Source of the DNA: Pseudomonas sp. MM213
GTDB lineage: Bacteria; Pseudomonadota; Gammaproteobacteria; Pseudomonadales; Pseudomonadaceae
DNA: 64,000 bases
Assembly: GCF_020423045.1 (NCBI RefSeq)
Contig: NZ_CP081943.1
Location: forward strand, 682,001-746,000
Direction of reading: 5' to 3'
The translations under genes were made by a program, and so were the position numbers. Under the pieces are notes generated by a model that ran no database searches, was not told where the DNA came from, and saw only the letters and a program-made list of their open reading frames with translations. Position 1 is the first letter of the stretch. Each line of letters opens with the position of its first letter. Below, piece by piece: positions 34,835 to 43,544 of this stretch.

Positions 34835-36037
34835 ATGAAACAGCACATTCTGGTAATCGGCGCAGGTTTCGGTGGCATGTGGACGGCTTTGAGCGCCACA
34901 CGTCTGTTCGACATTCATGGTCACAACGACGTAGAAGTCACCGTCCTGGCCCCGCAGGCCGAGCTGCGCGTGCGTCCGCGGTTCTATGAGCCGAACGCGC
35001 ACCAACTGGCCGCGCCGATTGGCGAGTTGTTCGATGCGGTGGGCGTGAAGTTCATCAAGGGCGCCGCAGAAACCATCGACGTCGGGCAAAAACGCGTGGG
35101 TTATGTCGACGCCTCGGGTGCGAAACAGGTGTGCAGCTACGACAAACTCGTTCTGGCCACCGGCAGCCGTCTGGCGATTCCGGCGACCGCCGGCGTGGCT
35201 GAACATGCGTTCGATGTCGACCAGATCGAACAAGCCGTGCGCCTGGAAAACCATCTGAAATCCCTGGCCAGCCTGCCGGAAAGCAAAGCCCGCAACACCG
35301 TGGTGGTGGCCGGCGGCGGCTTCACCGGGATTGAAACGGCGACCGAGATGACCGCACGTCTGCGTGCCATTTTGGGCGATCAGGCCGACGTCGAGGTGAT
35401 CATTGTCGATCGTGGCGAGAAAATTGGCGGGTCGATGGGGGCTGAAATCGCCAAGTCGATCGAAGAGGCCAGTATTGAAACCGGCGTGAAATGGCACTTG
35501 AAGGCTTCGGTACTTTCCGTCGATGCCAACGGTGTCACTTTGAGCGACGGCCAGCGTATCGAGGCCAAAACCGTGGTCTGGACCACCGGCGTGCGCGCCA
35601 GTTCGCTGACCGAGCAGATCCCTGCCGAACGCGATCACCTGGGCCGCCTGCACGTGGACAGTCACCTGAAAGTCATCGGTCAGGACGATATCTTTGCCAC
35701 CGGCGATGTGGCTTATGCCGCGTCCGACGACATCGGCAACTACGCCTTGATGACCTGCCAACACGCCATCGTATTGGGGCGTCACGCCGGCAATAACGTT
35801 GCCGCGCAGATCCTGGGCGTGGACCCGACGCCGTACAGCCAACCCAAATACGTCACCTGCCTGGACCTGGGTGCCTGGGGTGCGGTGTACACCGAGGGCT
35901 GGGACCGTCAGGTCAAACTGGTGAAACAGGAAGGCAAGAACCTGAAGACGCAGATCAACACCGTGTGGATCTACCCGCCGGCAGCTGATCGTGCAACCGC
36001 ATGGGCCGCAGCAGATCCGCTGATCCCGATCGCTTGA
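34835..36037 (+). CDS. NAD(P)/FAD-dependent oxidoreductase, type II NADH dehydrogenase-like
   Basis: A 400-residue flavoprotein with an N-terminal FAD dinucleotide fold (ILVIGAGFGGMWTA), an NAD fold (TVVVAGGGFTGIETATEM), and a second FAD contact (IFATGDVAYA). The organisation is that of NDH-2 enzymes, which move electrons from NADH to quinone at the membrane surface. No obvious C-terminal membrane helix beyond WIYPPAADRATAWAAA is seen. The start at 34835 follows ACGGAG. It is divergent from the Rrf2 gene with a 266-bp gap between. Confidence 0.85.
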   Translation: MKQHILVIGAGFGGMWTALSATRLFDIHGHNDVEVTVLAPQAELRVRPRFYEPNAHQLAAPIGELFDAVGVKFIKGAAETIDVGQKRVGYVDASGAKQVCSYDKLVLATGSRLAIPATAGVAEHAFDVDQIEQAVRLENHLKSLASLPESKARNTVVVAGGGFTGIETATEMTARLRAILGDQADVEVIIVDRGEKIGGSMGAEIAKSIEEASIETGVKWHLKASVLSVDANGVTLSDGQRIEAKTVVWTTGVRASSLTEQIPAERDHLGRLHVDSHLKVIGQDDIFATGDVAYAASDDIGNYALMTCQHAIVLGRHAGNNVAAQILGVDPTPYSQPKYVTCLDLGAWGAVYTEGWDRQVKLVKQEGKNLKTQINTVWIYPPAADRATAWAAADPLIPIA

Positions 36038-36063
36038 GTCGCTGAGCGGAAATCACCCGAATC

Positions 36064-36149
36064 CCTGTAGGAGCGAGCCTGTTCGCGATGGAGTGTCAGC
36101 CTCATTGGGTTGACTGACACACCATCGCGAGCAGGCTCGCTCCTACAGG
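36064..36149. repeat. REP pair G (variant family)
   Basis: TGTAGGAGCGAGCCTGTTCGCGATGG faces its complement across 30 bp. The core differs (GAGCCTGTTCGCG) from the other clusters, so it is a second REP subfamily. Confidence 0.88.
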
Positions 36150-36180
36150 TTCTTGCGTTCGTGAAATAACGTGTGTATTT

Positions 36181-36212
36181 TTTCATGAAATTTAAATAAT
36201 AAAATTTCATGA
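36181..36212. promoter_or_regulatory. Repeated TTTCATGA element before the puuB-like gene
   Basis: TTTCATGAAA (36181-36190) and TTTCATGA (36205-36212) occur 24 bp apart in an A+T-rich leader. The second overlaps the ribosome site of the oxidase gene. This is a candidate operator for the XRE-cupin regulator two genes downstream. Confidence 0.4.
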
Positions 36213-36219
36213 GGCTCGC

Positions 36220-37509
36220 ATGTTCCAGCAATCCACCCGCCATGTCGCCAGTTACTACGCTCACACTTGCGCAGATCGCTTGGTGGAACGTGCGGCGTTG
36301 GAGGGCGAGCACGACACCGACGTGTTGATCATCGGCGCCGGCTTCAGTGGTTTGCACACGGCATTGCGCCTGGCCCTGGCGGGCAAGCGCGTGACGCTGC
36401 TGGAAGCCAGTCGAGTGGCCTGGGCGGCGTCGGGGCGCAATGGCGGCCAGGCCATTCTCGGTTGGTCGTGCGATATGCCGCCGCTGGAGGCCGCGCTGGG
36501 TTATGAGCGCGCACGGCGCTTGTGGGACGGCATGCGCTGGGCTGCGCAGGAACTGCGCGCGCTGCCCGACCGGCATGAATTCGATTGTGATTATCGGCCC
36601 GGCCACCTCTGGACATCGGTGATGCCGCGACGGGTGAGCCTGCTGACCGAGTGGCAACACGAGGCGAGCCACAAATGGGGCCACGATGGATTGCAATTCA
36701 TTCCCCGTGAGCAGTTGCCGCAATGGGTCGCCAGCGAGCGCTACCAGGCGGGCCTGTTTGATCCTGAAGGCGGGCACCTGAACCCGTTGAAACTGGCACT
36801 CGGCCTGGCGGCTGCCATCGAGCGCGCCGGTGGTCGTATTCATGAACAAAGCAAGGCGCTGAATTACCGCGAGGAGGGTGGCCGGTACGTGGTCACCACT
36901 GAGCGCGGACGCATCCGGGCCGATGTGCTGGTGCTGGCGTGCAACGCCTATCTGGACCGGCTCGATCCGCAGCTATCAAGTTGTGTGTTGCCGGTCGGCA
37001 CCTATCAGGTGGCCACCGCGCCGCTCTCGCAAGCACAGGCGACCGCGCTCCTGCCAAGCAATGTTTGCGTCACTGACAATCAGTTCGTTCTCGATTATTT
37101 CCGTCGTACACCGGATAACCGCTTGCTGTTCGGCGGCGGCTGCACCTACCTGGGCGGCATGCCGAAGGACATCGCTGCCGCGACCCGGCCGTTCCTGCAA
37201 CGGGTATTTCCTCAGCTCAAGGGCGTCGAACTGGAATTCGCCTGGGGCGGCCATATCGACCTCACGCTCAAACGCACGCCTGACATTGGCCGACGCGGCG
37301 ATCTCTATTGGCTGCAGGGTTATTCGGGCCACGGTGTGCTGCCGACCCTGGCCGGGGCTCGCGCCGTGTCCGACGCGATACTCGGTCAGGCGGATGAGCT
37401 GGGCTTGTATCAGGGCCTGGTCAACGGCAGTTTCCCCGGCGGCAAATACATGGCGGCGCCGCTGGAGGCCATCGGCAAGGCCTGGTATCGGTTGCGCGAC
37501 AGCCTTTGA
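36220..37509 (+). CDS. FAD-dependent amine oxidase, PuuB/PauB-like
   Basis: A 429-residue DAO-family flavoenzyme: FAD fold DVLIIGAGFSGLHTALRLAL near residue 35, NGGQAILGWSCD, and the C-terminal FAD contact LYWLQGYSGHGV. It is most similar in layout to gamma-glutamylputrescine oxidase. Pseudomonas PauB enzymes oxidise gamma-glutamyl polyamines. It is followed by a PuuR/PauR-like regulator and a glutamine-synthetase-like ligase, which together make a polyamine utilisation set. The exact amine is unknown. Confidence 0.85.
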   Translation: MFQQSTRHVASYYAHTCADRLVERAALEGEHDTDVLIIGAGFSGLHTALRLALAGKRVTLLEASRVAWAASGRNGGQAILGWSCDMPPLEAALGYERARRLWDGMRWAAQELRALPDRHEFDCDYRPGHLWTSVMPRRVSLLTEWQHEASHKWGHDGLQFIPREQLPQWVASERYQAGLFDPEGGHLNPLKLALGLAAAIERAGGRIHEQSKALNYREEGGRYVVTTERGRIRADVLVLACNAYLDRLDPQLSSCVLPVGTYQVATAPLSQAQATALLPSNVCVTDNQFVLDYFRRTPDNRLLFGGGCTYLGGMPKDIAAATRPFLQRVFPQLKGVELEFAWGGHIDLTLKRTPDIGRRGDLYWLQGYSGHGVLPTLAGARAVSDAILGQADELGLYQGLVNGSFPGGKYMAAPLEAIGKAWYRLRDSL

Positions 37510-37535
37510 AACGCACATTTTCTGGAAGCTTTCAG

Positions 37536-38090
37536 ATGGACATGCAAGAAGAGATTTCGGCGCTGGCGATCCTGATTCAGGACCTGCGCAAACACAAAAA
37601 ATACACGCTCAAGGAACTGGCGGACAAGATCGGTCGCTCCGTCGGTTTTCTTTCGCAAGTCGAGCGTGGATTGTCACGTCCGACCGTGGCGGACTTGACC
37701 GCGATCAGCGAAACCCTCGGCGTGCCGACCACCTATTTCTACAGCCTGCCCAAACCCATGGCCTTGCCGTGGGTGACCCGGCCGGACGAGCGCCGCACGC
37801 TGTATTACGCCGACGGCATCACCGACATCCTGGTCTCGCCGAAAATGCGCGCCTCGTTCTCGATGCTCGAAAGCCGTCTCGAACCCGGCGCCAGCAGTGG
37901 TGACCGGCACATGGATGACAGCTCGGAGCAGGGCGGTTACGTGCTCGAAGGGCAACTGACACTTTGGCTGGATGACAATCAACCGGTCACCCTGGGGGCC
38001 GGGGACAGCTTTCAACTCGCCAGCCATACCCATTGCCGCTACGGCAATCTCACCGATCAGCTCACCCGGGTGCTCTGGGTTTACACCTGA
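37536..38090 (+). CDS. XRE-cupin regulator, PuuR/PauR-like
   Basis: A 184-residue regulator with an N-terminal HTH_3 domain (YTLKELADKIGRSVGFLSQV ERGLSRP) and a C-terminal cupin (EQGGYVLEGQLTLWLDD, AGDSFQLASHTHCRY). PuuR and PauR share this architecture and repress polyamine catabolism until the polyamine derivative accumulates. It is 26 bp after the oxidase and 20 bp before the ligase, so all three are probably one operon under self-control. Confidence 0.86.
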   Translation: MDMQEEISALAILIQDLRKHKKYTLKELADKIGRSVGFLSQVERGLSRPTVADLTAISETLGVPTTYFYSLPKPMALPWVTRPDERRTLYYADGITDILVSPKMRASFSMLESRLEPGASSGDRHMDDSSEQGGYVLEGQLTLWLDDNQPVTLGAGDSFQLASHTHCRYGNLTDQLTRVLWVYT

Positions 38091-38110
38091 TAAAAACAAC
38101 AAGGAACAAC

Positions 38111-39460
38111 ATGATGGATGCTGTCTGCTCTGATCTGGTTGCTGAAGTGCGCGCATTTCGGCAGCGCTTTCTGGATGTGCGCTACGTCGACCTGATTTCC
38201 CTGGACATCCCGGGGCATTTCTACGGCAAGCGCTATCCGGTCGAGATGCTCGAAAAGGTCGCCGCCGGCAGCGCGCTCAAGCTGCCGCAGAATTGTGTAT
38301 TGCTCGGCACTCAAGGCGGGCTGTTCAAAATCGGCGACTACTGTTTCAACGACGGCGACCCGGATGCGCCCCGTCGGTTGGTGCCGGGTACGCTAAAAAT
38401 CGTCAACTGGGAAAAACAGCCGCTGGGGCAGATGTTGATCACCTCCAGCGGCACTGAAAAACCGATCGTCTTCGAGCCACGGGAAGTGCTGGCGCAAGTG
38501 CTGGAGCGCCTCGCTGGCAAAGGGATTTTCCCGGTGGTGGCTTTCGAACTGGAGTTCTACCTGTTCGATCGCCAGTTGCGTGACGGCTTGCCGCAGTTTG
38601 CGCGCGATCCGCTGACCGACGATGCGGACGATCAGCCGAACATGCACATCGAGCGGCTGTCGCGGTTTGCGCCGGTGCTCGATGAAATGGTCGAGACGGC
38701 GCGGGCGCAAGGCATCGACACCACGGTGATTACTGCCGAGCTGGGCCCGGGTCAGTTCGAGATCAACTTCGGTCACCTGGATGACGGCCTGCGGGCTGCC
38801 GACTGGGCGGCGCTGTTTTGCCGCAGCACCCGTGGCGTGGCGCTCAAGCACAACTACCGCGCCAGTTTCATGGCCAAGCCTTACTTGCAACACCCCGGCA
38901 GCGGCATGCATGTTCATGTGAGCCTGTACGACGAGGCGGGCAATAACCTTTTAGCGGCCAATGACCAACAGCCGCTGCGCCATGCCGTGGCCGGTTGCCT
39001 AGAACTGTTGCCGCATTGCATGCCGATCTTCGCGCCGAACCACAATGCGCTGCGTCGCTTGAGCGGCACCGTGAATGTCGCGACGCGTGCCAGTTGGGGC
39101 TTCGAAGATCGGGATGCCTGCCTGCGGGTTCCTGAGTCGGACGCGAAGAATCTGCGCATCGAACATCGCCTCGCCGGTGCCGATGCCAACCCGTATCTGG
39201 TGTTGGCGGCGATTCTGGTCGGGTTGGAACAAGGACTTGAAACCGGTCGTCAACCGATAGCACCGTTGAATGAAGATCGCAGCAGTGGCATCAACTTCCC
39301 GCTGGAGATGCTGGAGGCCGTTCAATCCATGCAACACAACGCGCAGTTGCGTGAGGGATTGGGTGCGGAGTTTGTAAATGTCTACTGCGAAAACAAGCGT
39401 CAGGACCATTTGGCATTTATGCAGGACATCAATGCACGTGAATATCGCTGGTACTTGTAG
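38111..39460 (+). CDS. Glutamine synthetase-family ligase, gamma-glutamylpolyamine synthetase-like (PuuA/PauA)
   Basis: A 449-residue GS-fold enzyme: ELEFYLF (metal Glu), ELGPGQFEINF, HPGSGMHVHVSL (ammonia/amine-site His), FAPNHNALRRLSG and RIEHRLAGADANPYL. It lacks the C-terminal adenylylation Tyr region of true GlnA. PuuA/PauA enzymes couple glutamate to putrescine or other polyamines with ATP, feeding the PuuB-type oxidase. The ATG at 38111 is followed by another ATG. The context makes polyamine ligation the best guess. Confidence 0.86.
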   Translation: MMDAVCSDLVAEVRAFRQRFLDVRYVDLISLDIPGHFYGKRYPVEMLEKVAAGSALKLPQNCVLLGTQGGLFKIGDYCFNDGDPDAPRRLVPGTLKIVNWEKQPLGQMLITSSGTEKPIVFEPREVLAQVLERLAGKGIFPVVAFELEFYLFDRQLRDGLPQFARDPLTDDADDQPNMHIERLSRFAPVLDEMVETARAQGIDTTVITAELGPGQFEINFGHLDDGLRAADWAALFCRSTRGVALKHNYRASFMAKPYLQHPGSGMHVHVSLYDEAGNNLLAANDQQPLRHAVAGCLELLPHCMPIFAPNHNALRRLSGTVNVATRASWGFEDRDACLRVPESDAKNLRIEHRLAGADANPYLVLAAILVGLEQGLETGRQPIAPLNEDRSSGINFPLEMLEAVQSMQHNAQLREGLGAEFVNVYCENKRQDHLAFMQDINAREYRWYL

Positions 39461-39613
39461 TTGACTGCTTTTCGTCACTCGACCTTAAAAAAAGTGTGGA
39501 TATTTAAGGACTTGGAAAGATTAGTAACCAGGTGGTGAGTCAAAATATCTTGTTACACGGTGAAATATTCCGTAATATCCGCACCGCGTTCACCACCACG
39601 GTTTATGCATTTT

Positions 39614-39652
39614 TAAATCCCAGGCGTCCATCAGCTGCCTGGGATTTTTTTT
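39614..39652 (+). terminator. Rho-independent terminator after the puuA-like gene
   Basis: AAATCCCAGGC-N11-GCCTGGGATTTTTTTT. It lies 154 bp after the puuA-like stop. The intervening A+T-rich segment could be a long 3' UTR or a small RNA with its own promoter. The rest of the gap to 39952 shows no gene I can support. Confidence 0.88.
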
Positions 39653-39952
39653 GCCTGAAATAAGCTGTGCTTCAAAAATTATTCGTTCAGTTAGAACGAT
39701 TATTTCTTTCGGTTATTTAAATAGACCTCTTCTGCATATCCATAACCGTGAAATCCGCGTTGTGGATCGGGTTGTGTCTGCAATCAAATCCGAATGGCGG
39801 TCATGGCAGAAATAGACGTTCCATCCACCTCGTTAAAGCTGCCCCAGCATCAAATTCCGCTGTTCGATGGTCATCTTGTTGCCCCCGGTCCAATCCTTAG
39901 AATCGGCGCCATCAGCTTCGTCCAACTATTCAAACCTTTGGGGTACAACACC

Positions 39953-40462
39953 ATGATGAACGCCATGCAGATGCAAATGCCGATGAACGCCAACATGCCG
40001 ATGATGCCGATGATGGGCATGCCGATGATGATGGCGACCATGACGTGCGAAATGATGGACGACGGCATGATGTGCAAAATGATGCCGGCCGCTGGCATGG
40101 ACATGGCGATGTTCAAGAACAGCGCAGAAATGATGCAGATGATGATGAACTGCGGCATGCCGATGATGATGCACTGCGGCAACATGAGCATGATGTGCAT
40201 GTCCCAGGCGGCCATGGCCATGCCGATGATGAACATGATGATGCCAATGCCGATGATGGGCATGCCGATGCCGTCGATGAAGTGCGTGATGGAATGCACC
40301 ATGATGGCTGACGGCATGATGTGCAAAATCATGCCGATGGCGGGCATGAACATGGACATGATGAAAAACTGCTGCACCCTGATGATGAAAATGATGAACG
40401 ATTGCAGCATGCCGATGATGATGAGCTGCAATGGCATGCCGATGATGTGCTGCACCTGCTGA
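39953..40462 (+). CDS. Extremely methionine-rich, cysteine-rich protein (internal duplication)
   Basis: A 169-residue protein with 73 Met (43%) and 15 Cys. Two similar units of about 55 residues are present. Unit 1 starts near residue 30 (MTCEMMDDGMMCKMMP) and unit 2 near 113 (MECTMMADGMMCKIMP); each ends in a CGMPMMM/CSMPMMM-type block and Cys cluster. Met and Cys at this density suggest soft-metal (copper/silver) binding or a methionine-based oxidant sink; this is inference. There is no clear cleavable signal peptide. The start at 39953 is where Met-rich sequence begins; an in-frame ATG at 39794 would add 53 unrelated residues. A strong terminator follows. Confidence 0.72.
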   Translation: MMNAMQMQMPMNANMPMMPMMGMPMMMATMTCEMMDDGMMCKMMPAAGMDMAMFKNSAEMMQMMMNCGMPMMMHCGNMSMMCMSQAAMAMPMMNMMMPMPMMGMPMPSMKCVMECTMMADGMMCKIMPMAGMNMDMMKNCCTLMMKMMNDCSMPMMMSCNGMPMMCCTC

Positions 40463-40480
40463 TCCTGAGCGACAGCCATT

Positions 40481-40518
40481 AAAAAGCCCGGCCAATGAAG
40501 ATTGGCCGGGCTTTTTTG
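40481..40518 (+). terminator. Strong Rho-independent terminator
   Basis: AAAAAGCCCGGCCAAT-GAAG-ATTGGCCGGGCTTTTTT, 18 bp after the Met-rich gene; usable on both strands. Confidence 0.93.
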
Positions 40519-40529
40519 ATGTCCTGTTT

Positions 40530-40912
40530 TTGTAGGCGCCAGGCTTGCTGGCGAAGGCGTATTTGAGGGCGCCATCGCCAGCAAGCCGGCTCCTACAATG
40601 TCTGCGTCGTTCGATGAGTTGGAGTTGACCACCCACCCTGTAGGAGCCGGCTTGCCGGCGAAGGCGTACTTGAGATCGCCATCGCCAGCAAGCCGGCTCC
40701 TACAGTTTGATGTCGTCCGAAAAAATAGCGGTAACCACGACCCTGTAGGAGCCAGGCTTGCCGGCGAAGGCGTACTTGAGATCGCCATCGCCAGCAAGCC
40801 GGCTCCTACAATGTTTGCGTCGTTCGATGAGTTGGAGTTGACCACCTAACCTGTAGGAGCCGGCTTGCTGGCGATGGCGTCAGCAAAGCCGCCATCACCC
40901 GAAAGCCGGTTT
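40530..40912. repeat. REP array H (about seven units)
   Basis: Inverted REP units with linker TTCGATGAGTTGGAGTTGACCACC, filling the gap between the convergent Met-rich and XRE-cupin genes. The last unit is decayed. Confidence 0.93.
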
Positions 40913-40914
40913 TG

Positions 40915-41562
40915 TCAGTCGAGGCGTTCCGGGTAAGTCACCACCAGATACGCCACCGCTTCACTGTCCGCCGGGTTGCGATAGCGGTGGGGCTGGTCGG
41001 CGTAAAACAGGATCGAATCGCCGGTGGAAAGCAGGTAGCGTTCGTCGTTGACGCTGATTTCCAGTACGCCCTGCGAAACCACCAGGTTCTCCTGGACGCC
41101 GGGGCCATGGCCCTCGGAAACGTCCTCTCCCAATGGGCTCAGGCGCAGTTCGTAAAACTCCGATTGGCGCGCCACGTCAAACGGGAACAGCGCTCGGCTG
41201 ACAAAGGCGCCGCTGGCGCTGACCAGGCGTTTGCTCTGGCTTGCCGATAACACGGCCACCCCTTCAAAGGCCCGATGTTCAAGAAATGCGGCCACCGAAA
41301 CCTTCAAGCCTTTGGCGATCTTGCACAGCACTTTGATCGACGGCACGCTGCGTCCGGATTCGATCTGCGCGAGCATCGCCCGGCTCACACCGCATTGTCG
41401 CGCGAGGGCGTCGAGGGACAGGTGACGCTTGCCCCGCAGGCGTTGCAGGTTTTGCGCGACCCGCTCGCAGATCGGGTCTTCTTCCAGTGATTCGAGGTTG
41501 TTCAGGTCCAGCACGGGTTCGTCAGCGCTCGCCAGAAAGCGCGAGGGGTTTTGTGTATTCAC
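40915..41562 (-). CDS. XRE-cupin transcriptional regulator
   Basis: A 215-residue regulator with an HTH_3 domain at about residues 35-90 (HLSLDALARQCGVSRAMLAQ followed by IESGRSVPS) and a C-terminal cupin (GVQENLVVSQGVLEISVNDE, LSTGDSILFYADQPH). No ATG lies at the N-terminus. The best start is GTG at 41562, which overlaps the stop of the 53-residue upstream gene (GTGA), giving translational coupling. It closes the leftward-reading sulfur transport cluster and is a candidate local regulator. Confidence 0.8.
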   Translation of the reverse strand: MNTQNPSRFLASADEPVLDLNNLESLEEDPICERVAQNLQRLRGKRHLSLDALARQCGVSRAMLAQIESGRSVPSIKVLCKIAKGLKVSVAAFLEHRAFEGVAVLSASQSKRLVSASGAFVSRALFPFDVARQSEFYELRLSPLGEDVSEGHGPGVQENLVVSQGVLEISVNDERYLLSTGDSILFYADQPHRYRNPADSEAVAYLVVTYPERLD

Positions 41563-41720
41563 GCCTGACGAGTCTCGGTCGAACGCGAGGCCTGAACCCA
41601 CTGAAAGGCCTGCAGGCCAGCATTGCGTGCATACATTTCCCACATGGCCCGTGCCCGTTGCTGCGCTTGTTTGCGTTTGCGGTAGCTGGCGAAGTCGATG
41701 ATGTTGGCGGTCGGATTCAT
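41559..41720 (-). CDS. Small basic protein coupled to the XRE-cupin gene
   Basis: A 53-residue protein, MNPTANIIDFASYRKRKQAQ followed by QRARAMWEMYARNAGLQAFQ. It has a basic helix and a Trp/Tyr-rich centre. Short proteins starting with an IIDFASYRKRK-like segment are familiar in pseudomonads, without known function. Its TGA overlaps the GTG of the regulator, so it may exist mainly to couple translation, or encode a partner. GAAGAG lies upstream of the ATG. Confidence 0.6.
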   Translation of the reverse strand: MNPTANIIDFASYRKRKQAQQRARAMWEMYARNAGLQAFQWVQASRSTETRQA

Positions 41721-41867
41721 AGGGCTCTTCACTGTCGTGGTGAATGACGGGATGGTCTGAGACTACGCGGATATTTTTATAACGATAAATACTGTTTATG
41801 TATTTATTAATTCCTTTTGGTTCTTTTAAAAACCAGCTGCCAGAAGGGCTCTGGATGCCCCCTGACC

Positions 41868-41957
41868 CTGTAGGAGCCGGCTTGCTGGCGATCGGATCGA
41901 CGCGGTGTGTCAGATGCACCGCGTCGCTTCAATCGCCAGCAAGCCGGCTCCTACAGG
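41868..41957. repeat. REP pair I
   Basis: TGTAGGAGCCGGCTTGCTGGCGAT facing its complement across an inner inverted repeat (GACGCGGTG...CACCGCGTC), so the whole 90 bp can fold as one long hairpin between the ATPase and the small gene. Confidence 0.9.
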
Positions 41958-41965
41958 TCCAGCGT

Positions 41966-42760
41966 TTAATGCCCCACCAGTTCCTCCAGCAATTGTTCCT
42001 TGTACCCCTGCAAAACCGTTGAAGCCCGGTCCCGTGGATGGGGCAGGTCGACCTTGATTTCGTGCTTGATCCGGCCCGGGTGGGCGTCCATCACGATGAC
42101 CCGATCGCCCAGGTACAGCGCTTCTTCGATGTCGTGGGTGACCATGATCACCGTGCAGCGCTGTTGCACCCAGATCCGTTGCAACTCATGTTGCAGGCGC
42201 ACCCGGGTCAAGGCGTCGAGGGCGCCGAGGGGTTCGTCGAGCAGCAGCACTTTCGGTTGGTTGATCAGTGCGCGGGCGATGGCCGCGCGCTGCGCCATGC
42301 CGCCGGACAACTGGTGGGGGTAGGCGTTTTCAAAACCTTCGAGGTTGACCAGCGCAATGTGCTCGGCCACCAAACGGTCCTTTTCAACCTTGGACAACGG
42401 ATGGTTTTTCAGCGCCAGGGCAATGTTCTGGCTCAGGGTCATCCACGGAAACAGTCGATGATCCTGAAACACGATCCCGCGTTCCAGGCTGGTGCCGACC
42501 ACCCGTTTGCCATCCAGCAGAATGTCGCCTTCATAGTCGTCTTCCAGCCCGACGACCAGCCGCAGCAGCGTCGACTTACCGCAACCGCTGGCACCGACAA
42601 TGCTGACGAACTCACCGGGACGCACGTCGAGATTGATCTGCTGCAGCACCGGAAAAGGCTGGCCTTCGATCCGGTAGGCCTTGCTCAGGCCGCGAATCTG
42701 CAGCGCACCGGTGTGTAATGAGGTGCTGTGTGGCACAGCGTGTTGGGCAATTGCGTTCAT
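41966..42760 (-). CDS. Sulfonate-type ABC transporter ATPase (SsuB/TauB-like)
   Basis: A 264-residue ATPase: Walker A GASGCGKST, Q-loop VFQDHRLFPWM, signature LSGGMAQR, Walker B VLLLDEPLGALD and VTHDIEEAL. Third gene of a permease-permease-ATPase operon read leftward from the sigma-54 promoter at 44343-44358. No substrate-binding protein gene is part of this operon. Confidence 0.9.
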   Translation of the reverse strand: MNAIAQHAVPHSTSLHTGALQIRGLSKAYRIEGQPFPVLQQINLDVRPGEFVSIVGASGCGKSTLLRLVVGLEDDYEGDILLDGKRVVGTSLERGIVFQDHRLFPWMTLSQNIALALKNHPLSKVEKDRLVAEHIALVNLEGFENAYPHQLSGGMAQRAAIARALINQPKVLLLDEPLGALDALTRVRLQHELQRIWVQQRCTVIMVTHDIEEALYLGDRVIVMDAHPGRIKHEIKVDLPHPRDRASTVLQGYKEQLLEELVGH

Positions 42761-42773
42761 GGTTATCGGCCTT

Positions 42774-43535
42774 TCAGCGAATGTTGCGCCAGCGCAGCAG
42801 ATGGCGGCTAAGAAGAGTGAACAGCAGGGTCATCAGGTAACCGCAGAGGCCGATGCACAGCACGCTGAGGACGATGACTTCCATGCGTGAGCCGGCTTCG
42901 GCGTTCATCATCAGGTTGCCCAGGCCGGCGCCCGAAGACAGGAACAGTTCGCTGCCTACCGCAGTGACCCAGGCAAACGCCAGCGCATGCAGCACGCCGG
43001 TGGCAATGCTCGGCAGCGCCGCCGGCAGCAGCACATGACGAAAGCGTTGCCGGCGGCTCAGCACCAGCACCTGGCCGACCTCGCGATAGCGCTTCTCGAC
43101 ATGGCTGAAACCCTGATACGTGTTGAGGACCATCGGATAGAACGCCGCGAGACTGACGATCAACACTTTGGAAAACTCGCCATTGCCAAACCACATGGCG
43201 ATCAACGGAATCCAGCCGAGCATCGGTACCTGGCGGATCGAATGAAACAGCGGTCCGACCAGCCGATTGGCCACAGCCGACAGCGCCATCAGCACCCCCA
43301 GCAGCACGCCGAAGACAATCCCCAGTGCCAGGCCGGTGCTGGTGCGGGCCAGACTGGCCAGCAGGTTCACCAGCAACTCGCCGTTGGCCAACAGTTCAAG
43401 CAACGCCGTACCGATCGCCGACAACGGCACAAAGGCGTACGCGCCGGCGGCACCCTGGCGCGACAGGTATTCCCAGCCGCCGATCAACAACAGCGGCAGC
43501 AGCAGGCCACGGGATTTGGCAAGCAATCGAATCAT
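42774..43535 (-). CDS. Sulfonate-type ABC transporter permease 2
   Basis: A 253-residue permease with about six helices and the cytoplasmic EAA-like loop (REVGQVLVLSRRQRFRHVLL followed by PAALPSIATGVLHA). ATG codons at 43538 and 43535 are both in frame; AGGAG spacing favours 43535. It is 9 bp after permease 1 and 13 bp before the ATPase. Confidence 0.88.
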   Translation of the reverse strand: MIRLLAKSRGLLLPLLLIGGWEYLSRQGAAGAYAFVPLSAIGTALLELLANGELLVNLLASLARTSTGLALGIVFGVLLGVLMALSAVANRLVGPLFHSIRQVPMLGWIPLIAMWFGNGEFSKVLIVSLAAFYPMVLNTYQGFSHVEKRYREVGQVLVLSRRQRFRHVLLPAALPSIATGVLHALAFAWVTAVGSELFLSSGAGLGNLMMNAEAGSRMEVIVLSVLCIGLCGYLMTLLFTLLSRHLLRWRNIR

Positions 43536-43544
43536 CATCGGCTC

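Noticed and set aside
39871..40845. 324-residue minus-strand frame rich in Ile and Met over the Met-rich gene
   Set aside because: It is the complement of ATG-rich sequence (CAT reading as Ile/His/Met runs) and extends into REP DNA.
41563..41919. N-terminal extension of the XRE-cupin protein to 41919
   Set aside because: It runs through a REP pair and a distinct well-formed small gene in another frame; composition is not protein-like.
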